Source: Hawksworthiomyces lignivorus | Lineage: Eukaryota; Ascomycota; Sordariomycetes; Ophiostomatales; Ophiostomataceae | Assembly (NCBI GenBank): GCA_002917075.1 | Contig: NTMA01000064.1 | Location: 248,001 to 312,000 of the forward strand | Direction: 5' to 3' | Length of the DNA stretch: 64,000 nt | Shown here: piece by piece, positions 55,813 through 64,000 of the stretch | Numbering within the stretch: position 1 is the first letter of the stretch | How the letters are laid out: every line of letters begins with the position of its first letter | Program-made: the position numbers and the translations under genes | The notes under the pieces: generated by a model | Databases searched by the model: none | Seen by the model: only the letters and a program-made list of their open reading frames with translations | What the model was told of the DNA's origin: nothing

Positions 55813-58123
55813 TCAGACAAGTTTAAACGACCGTAGCTCAACCCCTCGAGCTTTGAGCGACTCCGGAGTGAGTCTTGGATCATAGTTCACCAACTCACCG
55901 GAGTCTAGATTCTTGAATCTTTCTGATATGACAGGGTCACCAGGAAGTCTTCCATATGCAGTTCGCTCCCAGTTCTGCGGCAAGGCTTCCAGCCGCGGGT
56001 CGTCAACAACTTCTTCGAAACCCCTAAGCCAAGAAAATAGCTGTCTTGGCATTCCGAAAGAATCTCCCCTAATAATTATTTTCCAGCCAAACGGAAGCGG
56101 CCCAAGGATACCAATAGCATCGCCGAGGCCGTGTACATAACACTCCCCCACTACCTGAAATTGGTCAGGCGAGGTCCGTCGTAAGACCATAGGGGCGTAC
56201 GCTCCTAAGATAATGCAAATCGAATCACCTAGAAATAGTCAATTTAAAGTTTTCATATGAGCTGGCAGAAAAACCACCTAGCTTACCAGGCTGAACACCG
56301 GCTGGAGCTGTTCCAATGTGTCCAGTATCTGTTATAAAAAACCGGCGACCGCGAATCTTTTGGATTGTGTTTGCAGTCTCTCTTGCGGCATATATTTCAT
56401 GATCCAGCGACGCAGCCGTGAGGCTCAGAATCTGGTGGAGCTTATGAACCCACTCCGGAATGGTCAAGAAATGGTTGCCTGGGTGCCGTTCCCGCGTCCG
56501 GTTCATACAAAGCGTCAGTGCAAACGCAGCTTCCATCGTCTCACCCGTAGCATAAATATCTCCCTCGGCCAGAAGCCCGAACCAATCGCGTACCACCAGC
56601 AGCGTCTCTGCATCAATCTTAGAAGCCATCTCACCGACGGTCTTGATTGTGGTGTACTCTTTCCCAACAACTTCGAGGACATCTTGTCCGTCGCATGTGA
56701 ACCATGCGCGCGAAATTCCTGCAGACAGCTGCTCGCTTAAAATTGGAGCTGCAAATTCCGTCTTAGACCAGTCCGGTACCCACGACGGCCCCCCAATTTG
56801 GCGGCTGGCTAAGTCGCAGTGTTTGAACAGCTCGAGCCGCTGCGTTGTGTTCAAGTGGGTCAAGAACGCCTCTTTGTACACGGCCTCGACTGGTCGCAGA
56901 TAGTTTACCTTGATCTTGGAGCTGAAAGAGCTCGGCGTGATGCCTAACAGCCCATAAATCTTGTCTCTTGGGTTCTCGCAGCCCTTGCTGCGGCTGATGT
57001 CGAGGATATTGCTCACCGAGTTGCTCCCCGCGTCATGCTTGAGGAAGACGATATGCCGACATCGCTCACGAAACTGCATGGAAAGTGTGATGTCTTTGTT
57101 GTGCAGACATAACACGGCAAGCCAAAATTCGTTCCACGGGATCGTGTCGGCACCACATTGAAGAAGCGCACGCTGGCTGCCCAGCTTGATCTCCTGCCAG
57201 CACCAAAGCCTGTAAAACCAGATGCGCTCCACAAAATTGCTCAGGGCCTCCCAGGTCCGCTCGTCAAAGGAGGGCGCGTAGTCGTTCCTCCACATGCGCG
57301 GCTCGGTGGCGTCGGGCGCAGCAATAACCCGTCCGCTCTTTGTCCCTTCGAGCTGCCGCCCGATATCGTGGAGCGTCGCAAAGGCATGCTTGCTGTCACC
57401 GGCCGCCTCGCCGAGCCAGGCAATGACGCGCTGAGCGAGCGTGTAAATATTTGTCATCCTCTTTACTTGCACATTGCGCTCATCTACGTCTTCCTGGTTA
57501 ATGCATATGGCGTCAATCCATAGGACCCGCGTCTCGCCTGGATACCGTAAGTAGCGGAGCGCAGACGCCAGGTTGTGACGCAACCCTAGCACTGGGAAAG
57601 AGCTCTTGCCGTCGCTGCAGAGATCGTCGACCTCAGCGAATTCCGACACGTCACCATCGCCCCACGTATATGATAACGCTTCGTATTGCGGCTGGTACTC
57701 TGCAGTCTCCTCTGGAGGTGGGCCAGTGACCAGAAGCGAGTGTGTCTTACCTGTCGCGAAATTGAACAGGATAAAGTCACCGCCTTCTGTTTCTTCTACT
57801 TGCCAGGGTCGAGTCACCATAGACCGGAGAGACTCGAGCTGGTGGCTGCTCTCTTTCGGTGGTGGGGTTGCAGGCAGAGGGAATGGGGAATGGAAGATGC
57901 GGAATTTAATGTCGTCTTCAAATTTGCCAGGTAAAAGATGAACAAGCCGAATCTCCTGCGACGCATCTTGAAAGGGTTTATATCGATATAACTCCATTGG
58001 TCGAAGGATTTTTGAAGCTGACGAACCTGGGGCCGAAATCCAGCTCTGTGTCGCCAAGGAACGGACGAATGCGCTACCTCGATAAGAAAAGAGAGACATA
58101 GAGTGAAAGAGAGAACGTTCCAT
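55813..58123 (-). CDS. HET-domain (heterokaryon incompatibility) protein
   Basis: Two exons, 58123-56287 and 56228-55813, give 750 residues; the 58-nt intron (gtaagc, ctag) is in phase and joins AGVQPG-DSICIILGAYAP. The HET domain is complete: YEALSYTWGD (about 149-158), LWIDAICINQEDVDERNVQV (about 198-217), IYTLAQRVIAWLGE, and RLWCWQEIKLGSQ; it is followed by the PRDKIYGLLGI segment. The C-terminal GDSICIILGAYAPMVLR and the CYVHGLGDAI piece are typical ends of this family. HET proteins trigger cell death when incompatible hyphae fuse; this one's partner is unknown. Met43 (base 57997, MELYRYKPFQ) is an equally good start, as many HET proteins begin with such a segment. Confidence 0.9.
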
Positions 58124-58995
58124 ACGCCTCAGTTAAAGACTCTAACCTTCCTATAGGGTTGAGAGTGCACTGCGCGTTACCAGTCAGACGGATCCGAGAG
58201 CTCCTTGGCAGCCGGGGCAGAAGAACGTTTGTGACCCAAGATAAATTCATGCTCTCCCGTCGCATACCTACCCCACGCAAATGGACTCCACTTCTTTTCA
58301 CGACGTGTGCGGCTGAAGCTTGAAAGTTTGTGTGCTGGCCAGCTTGGCGCGCTCTTCACCTTTTATTTATTATGTTTATTTTCCTTGTGGCAGTCACCTC
58401 TTGCCAAAACATCATAATATCGCAAAATTTACCAAATACAAACCAAACCTTCCCAAGCAGAGAGAGAGCTTTTTTCTATGCTTGTTTTTCTTTGATACAA
58501 TTTGAAGCACTTCAAAGCCGCGGTATTTTTAATTAGGAAATATGGGGGTCGAAGCTTATTGATCGGCTCCATATTCGTAGTGGTGTTGACAACCACATGT
58601 AAATACGACTCGTCTTTCTCAACGTTCCCTCTCTTGCAGTCTTCATTTCTTTCCTTTCTTTAGTTTTCAGTTTCTTACTCTAGCCGCCTTGTTATAACGG
58701 CCCTTTAATCCTATCACCTAGACTCTGTCTTTGTCGCTGCTACGTCGGTCATTTTCTTTACACAGTCAACTCTTTGGGAATCTTCGCGCTGCTGCTTCCC
58801 CTCCTACCCATCCAACACACTCAATACTCTAATGTTATTCTTATTCTATTTTAATTTTGCTAGATTTTATAAGTTAAACAAAAATCTGCCGTCCAGTTAT
58901 CAGTTTTAACCAACTTGTCCTTTAAAGATAAATATATAGCATATAAATAGTCTGCGAATTATTTATTTGTTTTTCGTACATTCCACTCCAACACT
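58124..58995. other. Intergenic, HET-gene promoter
   Basis: Upstream of the HET gene and downstream of the next minus-strand gene. The plus strand is strikingly CT-rich at 58620-58830. No gene seen. Confidence 0.5.
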
Positions 58996-60446
58996 CTAAT
59001 ACGACCAGACCAATGGAGCCGGATATCGGTTGCACGGAAACTCGTCGTCCAATGGATACCCCGGGTCTCTGCGGTAGCGCACGTCCATATTACAGTCGCA
59101 GTCGTTCCGCTCGTCGCCCAGCTGGATATTGCGGCCGACGACGCTGGCACCAAGACTAAACACGGACGAGGGCTGGGCTGTGTCATAGAACTGCGTGTCA
59201 TTTACGTACGGCATGGCCTGTCGTAACGCTATCCTTAAGGCAGTCATAGCTCGCTCGGAAGCACCGCCCGAGATGACCACGCCGCGAAGCAGGTCTTGTT
59301 GGGTGCCGTTCATATATGTCGAAATTGCGTCTGTTAGTTTCTGCACAACCTGACCAAAGTGCCAACTGGGCGACGAAGCGACAAACTGAGACGTATCAAA
59401 AGCATCAGACGAAACAGTCGGCCATAGCGCATCCTCGCCAAGACTCACTATTGCTTGCGCTCTTAGATCTTCAATGAGGCAGACGTCCAATATACAAACG
59501 CCAGCAAGCTCGAGATAGTCTGCCTCGAGATTGACAAGAAAAAGGTAGGTATCTTCGTCTTCGTCTTCATCGTAAAGATCATAGCTATATTTCATTGGAC
59601 GGTCGTTCTCTTGTTGGATGTTGGGTCGGGGCAGCTGGTAGGCATACTGCGCGGCTTTGCGGTGGTCGAGAATGTCGTATTCAATGTAGCAACCGTCGCG
59701 TATCGGACGGTAAAATTTAAAGACATCGTGCATAACTATGTCAAAGAGACCCCAGTAGACTGTCAAGTTGTGTGGTAAAACAATATAGCCAATCGTAGGT
59801 GTATGGCCAAGGACGAGCTCAGTTGCATTTAAGATAGCGTTCATGGCCTCTATAAAAGAGGGCAAGATGGCGCCACATCTGCCCCATATAGGATCAGGGG
59901 GGCTAATATGTTAGTTATTTAACTAAAAAAGAAAGGAAAAGAAAAGAAAAGAAAAGAAAAACGCTATATGTAGACCATTCGTACGCGGTTTTGTCTCCAT
60001 TGCAGTCCCGGTTTCCTTCCCGAGCAAATTGTACCGCACGTTGTCGCCATGCTGGGCTGGTTGATACCGTGGCCAAGGTTACGGCTTGATCTTCCGCATC
60101 GTAATGCGATGAAACTCTTTGATTTATCAGTTTCTGTAGCCTAGCAAGTTTTAAGAATAGGTTATAGACGAACAATTGTGTAGGGCCGAGATAGATACCA
60201 ATAGGATAGTCGGAAAAACGGTGACGGAGGCATCTCCATTGCCGGTAAGCAAGTCCATCTAGGACTCTAAAAAGAAAAGAACGAAAAATTATTAAATGCA
60301 TCGACAAAAAACATCCAAATGTGGCCTTACTCTTTAGCAGTATGCAACGCGATCTGTCCACTTGCCGGATAACTCGTCGTCGACCCGCATCCCACCAAAA
60401 ACAGAATCTGTAGAATGATTTGACTGACAGCCAAAGACAACTTCAT
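58996..60446 (-). CDS. Signal-peptide protein with faint actin/Hsp70-type ATPase features
   Basis: Three exons on the minus strand, 60446-60331, 60266-59985 and 59902-58996, give 434 residues; introns 64 nt (gtaagg, ttttag) and 82 nt (gtacga, ctaac, ttag), both in phase. Residues 1-22 (MKLSLAVSQIILQILFLVGC) are a signal peptide or membrane anchor. YPIGIYLGPTQLFVY resembles a degraded phosphate-1 loop (IGIDLGTT), and GVVISGGASERAM plus SLGASVVGR resemble the adenosine and closing motifs of actin/Hsp70 ATPases. The middle has an acidic patch (DLYDEDEDEDTY). I do not know the function; the ATPase reading is tentative because the key Asp of the first loop is missing. Confidence 0.7.
59936..59960. 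repeat. Five GAAAA units
   Basis: On the minus strand it is a TTTTC tract inside intron 2 of the actin/Hsp70-like gene, in the position of a polypyrimidine tract ahead of the ctaac branch and acceptor. Confidence 0.9.
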
Positions 60447-61434
60447 GTTCAATCTCATTCATGTACATCCTCGAAAGGGAGAGATGCGACAAGAAAGAGA
60501 GGAGCCGTGACAGAAACCGAATGAGAGACAGATTTGTGTTCTCATTCCCCGCTCTGTAAATAATGTATGACTAATAACGTATTAAAGGGAAGTAAATATT
60601 TTTCATGTCATAGCGAGTTCGCAAGCAATCAAGCATGTAGTAAGAGGGAGGTCGCTGTAATGGGCTATCTGTTATCAATGATGTCGCTATTTTTGAGTAC
60701 TGTCTGAGGTGGCTCCTCCCAAAACCCGTTAAAAATAGTGGCAAAGGTCCTCACAAATCAGTCTGACCTGTATATCCTCATTTGGTCTAGGTTGCCTAAC
60801 ATTGAGGGTGCACGGAACAGAGTACACTTTCACAACCTGTCCTCTTTTGACCAATCACCTCCTACACGAGTACCGAGTACGACATATGTTGTATTATTTG
60901 TTGTACGTTACATTGTGTTGAGTGGTGTATATGCTTTGCTAAGGCCTCGTTGATGAATATGAGGGAACGGTTTATTCTCGCAGCGCATGTCCGTGATCAC
61001 TAGATATAGTTTCAAATTATCGCTCCAGGCACCTGCAAAGTAGTGAGTATTATCCTCCTCGTCGCCATTATCACCGCAGCTGTATATTTGATCCCGTATT
61101 GAAGAAAATGGGATGATCTGCCTCAAAATTTTGCTCTCCACGCATGTAATTTCTTTCCTGTTGTTTCATATTAATCGGCGGCTTATAGGATTGAGTTACT
61201 AGAGAGGTCACGAAGATATAATTTTCACATTGAAAGAGGAAGAGAACAGAGTAGAGATTATTCTAACTTTAGCATCGAGCTAACAGATACAACGTTTTAC
61301 ACACCAAATGTAGAGCGTTTAAAGTGTGTTTTATTACAGATCACAAATGACAAGAGCAGAGTTGAGCTCTCTTGTATACCACATCCCTTTTTAGCGGCTT
61401 GTCATCATGACCAGCTATCCTGTAGTGAACACAG
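60447..61434. other. Intergenic, no gene seen
   Basis: Short frames only. AT-rich, with promoter of the preceding minus-strand gene at its left and the 3' end of the methyltransferase at its right. Confidence 0.5.
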
Positions 61435-62265
61435 TTACGCCGTTGTCACCTCTGTTTTCACGTGTGCAATGGTGGGCGCGAGGTTGCGCAACCAGGGTGT
61501 ATACGAGACGAACATGAGAGCGAGCCAGCTGAGCCCATAGGGAACGATGCCGTAGCTCTGCGTGTGCACGGACGCGATGCGTGGGCTCCAGCACCGGAGA
61601 AGCCGCTCGAGGTCGTCGCAGGCCATGCCCCACGGCATCGGAGGCGAGCGGTAGTGCGCCGTGGTGTGATAGCCCTCCGTCTTGGTCTTGTTCGAGAACC
61701 ACGGTGGGATGATATCAAACATGAGCTCCACGCCGGGGAAGCGCTCCACGATGGCGGTCACCAGTCGCCGCACATCCTCCTCCTCAAAGTACATCAACAG
61801 CCCCTGCGCCGTCACGAATACGCCCTGCCCGCCGTCGACAGCATCCATCCATGTGAGGTCGAGCGCGCTCTTGGCAATGTGCTGACACCGCGCCGACGCC
61901 GGCAGGAAGCGCTCGCGCACAGCCAACGCCTCGGGCAGGTCAACGCAGTACCAGCGGACGCGGCCGTCGTCGACGCGCTGGAACTGCGTCTCGAGCCCCG
62001 CGCCCAGCTCGACGACGGCCCCGCCCGGGTGCGCCGCCATCCACGGCCGCACCCCGTCGTCCAAGATGCGCGACCGCAGCGGGTGCGCCGGGTTGGGCGC
62101 GCCAAAGTTTCGCTCAAAGTCGTAGTCGATCGCGTCATAGATGCGCACGCAGTCGGGGTCATGCAGGTAGCCGTTGGGGCGGCGTGCTTCGGCCGCGCGG
62201 TTATGCAGCGTCCATAGCGTTGTCTCGGGGACGCCGGTGAGGTTTGTAGTTTGCTTGCTGTCCAT
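61435..62265 (-). CDS. LCM-family SAM-dependent methyltransferase
   Basis: Single exon of 276 residues, GC-rich compared with its surroundings. Features of the leucine carboxyl methyltransferase (PPM) family: VPETTLWTLHNRAAEA, SAM-binding VVELGAGLETQFQRV, WYCVDLPEALAVRERFL, VFVTAQGLLMYFEEEDVRRL and ELMFDIIPPWFS. In fungi and bacteria this family also includes O-methyltransferases of small molecules in secondary metabolism, so methylation of a carboxyl or hydroxyl of a small compound is as likely as protein methylation. A T10-type run sits just upstream of the start. Confidence 0.85.
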   Translation of the reverse strand: MDSKQTTNLTGVPETTLWTLHNRAAEARRPNGYLHDPDCVRIYDAIDYDFERNFGAPNPAHPLRSRILDDGVRPWMAAHPGGAVVELGAGLETQFQRVDDGRVRWYCVDLPEALAVRERFLPASARCQHIAKSALDLTWMDAVDGGQGVFVTAQGLLMYFEEEDVRRLVTAIVERFPGVELMFDIIPPWFSNKTKTEGYHTTAHYRSPPMPWGMACDDLERLLRCWSPRIASVHTQSYGIVPYGLSWLALMFVSYTPWLRNLAPTIAHVKTEVTTA

Positions 62266-63634
62266 GCTGGTTTTTTTTTTTCAGGTTATCATGAAGCGTC
62301 AAACGTACTCTGATGATATTGTAACACTTCTGGGTAGTGGTGGTCTATCTCTTCCGCAAATCAGTCACCCGGCACCTGGATGGCCACAGATGCATTTCGA
62401 TCCGAGCAAAGTGTCCTATTTATCTGATGATCTGATAAATAGGACTCAACTAATAAGGAGTGCTCGTCTGTGGTTCGCCAGTCTCCTCAACGACACCTAT
62501 ACAAAAAGCCACAGCGTATATATCGTATTTTACCCCTCTTCCGCCGTATGCCGTAGGCAGAGAGGGTAGTTATTCTTCAAGATGGGGCTCCAAGTAATAG
62601 CATGTTATAGCATCATTGGCTTCAGATGTATAATAAGCAATAAGCTAGAATGTAGTGTGAGAGACGGTTGAATGGTGGTGGAGCTGTCACACACTCTTCT
62701 GCAGTGTTTCAATTCCTCTCGTCTTTACCCTTCTCTCCCTCATTTGTCTGTATAACAGGTAACTCTACAGCTTGTAGAATTGGGTAGACGAAATAATATT
62801 ATGACAACAGTAAACTATTCTAAAAAGCATCCTACAAAGGACAATCTTGGTAATGTCGTGCAGTATGTCTTTATCGATAGACCGTGTTTCTCCTGGAATT
62901 TTAGCTGGACAGGCCACAGAATATATTGGCCATCCTGGCGTATCGATTCTCAAGAATGGGCAATCCTGACTCCTGAAAAAAAAAAAAAAAAAAAAAAAAA
63001 AATAGAACTAAATTCTTTCTCTTCAGAAATCTTCAACAAATCATTCCTTAGGCTAAATGAGGCTGTAGCCTAGCCCGTGACAATCACCTCGCCTTCGTTC
63101 AATGATGGATCGCTGATGGCTAGAGGTCAGATAGCAGGGCGAAATAAATCGCCAATCAGGTAAAAATCTCGATACTAACTAGGTACATAGGTAACCTTCA
63201 CATCCATCCTCAAACGTGGGCAAGCAACAGGGGGCACAGGCGTTAGTATAGAACCAGCTTATTGGAATAGACTTGCAGTTTCTATTGTATGTAAAGCTGA
63301 TAGGTAAAGCTCAAGGTACCGTTCAATTGTCAATTTGACGGACTTCCAAAAGAAGTTAAGGAGGTCTCAGCTCGTTTAGTTGCCCGTTAGTGCTTATGTC
63401 TCCCTATTTCCGCGCTCAGCACAGTGTATGCAGGTCAAGGAGCTGAACATATAACTCAGCTTGTGGACCTGAGATCTGTATATGAGATTATATTGGTTGC
63501 CTGTGCTAGTTCTGCCTCACTCATGTGCCTATCTCCCACATTTCTGGAACTCTTGGAGAGTAAAAGAATTTGTTCGCTCTTTTCCCTCTTCTCTATTTTC
63601 TCTCCTCTCAATTTTCTCTCCTGGTGCCCACAAG
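62266..63634. other. Intergenic, no gene seen
   Basis: Contains promoters of the methyltransferase (minus) and of the coiled-coil gene (plus). A CT-rich leader (cgctcttttccctcttctc) precedes the latter start at 63635. One long A run is listed separately. Confidence 0.5.
62976..63002. repeat. A27 homopolymer
   Basis: Uninterrupted run of 27 A residues in intergenic DNA; assembly length may be unsure. Confidence 0.9.
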
Positions 63635-64000
63635 ATGGCTTCCGATTCATCGACTATTGCAGAGCGCATCCACCTGGCGGCCTCCAAGCGAGATGCGCTT
63701 GTCCGCCAGATATCTGATACTCAGCACGCCATGGGGGCGCTTGCCCAGGTTGCTCCCGAGATTGCCAAACTAACAAACAAGCGCTTTGAGGCCAGCCAGC
63801 TATATGCCACCCTCGAACTGGCTATGAAGGAACAGAAAGCAGAGCTCGACAAGGTTCAGGGCAGCCACGTGCGCAAGCTCTTCCAGCGCGAGAAGCACCT
63901 AGCAAAACTGAAACAGGAAGAGGACGACTACATTGAGGCCCTGGGCTGGAGAGACAAGGCCGAGATGCAGCTAGATTTGATCGATAAAGAGCTTGACACC
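63635..64000 (+). CDS. Coiled-coil protein, 5' part, cut by window end
   Basis: ATG at 63635 (context caagATGG) after a CT-rich leader opens a frame that stays open to the window end, at least 122 residues. It begins MASDSSTIAERIHLAASKRD and continues as a highly charged amphipathic helix (KLTNKRFEASQLYATLELAM, REKHLAKLKQEEDDYIEALG), i.e. a long coiled coil. No domain is identifiable in this part, so function is unknown. Confidence 0.7.
   Translation, partial: MASDSSTIAERIHLAASKRDALVRQISDTQHAMGALAQVAPEIAKLTNKRFEASQLYATLELAMKEQKAELDKVQGSHVRKLFQREKHLAKLKQEEDDYIEALGWRDKAEMQLDLIDKELDT

Noticed and set aside
58620..58830. CT-rich plus-strand stretch as the promoter of a plus-strand gene
   Set aside because: No plus-strand start codon with a usable frame follows; both neighbours are on the minus strand.

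Overview
The window is nuclear DNA of a filamentous ascomycete (Pezizomycotina, probably Sordariomycetes; I cannot name the species). The genes carry many short introns (51-130 nt) with GTRNGT-type donors, CTAAC-like branch sites and YAG acceptors. The families are typically fungal: NACHT and NB-ARC proteins, a HET-domain protein, a Zn2Cys6 regulator, a cutinase and a GPI-type aspartic protease. Exon structures below were worked out by eye; each joined frame was checked for phase and for total length divisible by three. I saw no rRNA, tRNA, CRISPR array or intact transposable element.

Left part (1-16.7 kb), self/non-self and nucleic-acid genes: an NLR-like protein (alpha/beta hydrolase, NB-ARC-like NTPase, TPR-like repeats), then a divergent pair made of a candidate gasdermin-like protein (5839-6957, minus) and a CHAT-family caspase-like protease (7482-9977, plus), then a UPF1-like SF1 helicase, an SDR relic and an SDR gene whose predicted splice donor is mutated. 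Fungal gasdermin genes are known to sit beside protease genes, so the pair is a good candidate cell-death module.

Middle part (17-37.5 kb), mixed secreted and metabolic genes: a divergent agmatinase-like and MFS exporter pair, a NACHT protein, a cutinase/acetylxylan esterase, a stand-alone histidinol-dehydrogenase family protein, a six-exon aspartic protease with a GPI-type tail, a gene-poor stretch of nearly 4 kb, and a flavin monooxygenase.

Right-centre (39.1-55.3 kb) is the most coherent unit: eight genes that read as a catabolic cluster. They are a mitochondrial-type family III CoA-transferase, a Zn2Cys6 regulator, a PRISE-type enone reductase, a zinc alcohol dehydrogenase, an aldehyde dehydrogenase, a sugar-porter MFS permease, an HxHxDH metallo-hydrolase of lactonase type, and a mitochondrial-type acyl-CoA dehydrogenase. 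All seven promoters of these eight genes contain the palindrome CGG-N9-CCG, four of them in the longer form CGGC-N7-GCCG. This suggests one regulon controlled by the local Zn2Cys6 protein. A plausible flow is import, C=C reduction, lactone opening, alcohol to acid, CoA transfer and beta-oxidation.

Right edge (55.8-64 kb): a HET-domain protein, a signal-peptide protein with faint actin/Hsp70-like ATPase features, an LCM-type methyltransferase, and the start of a coiled-coil protein cut by the window end.
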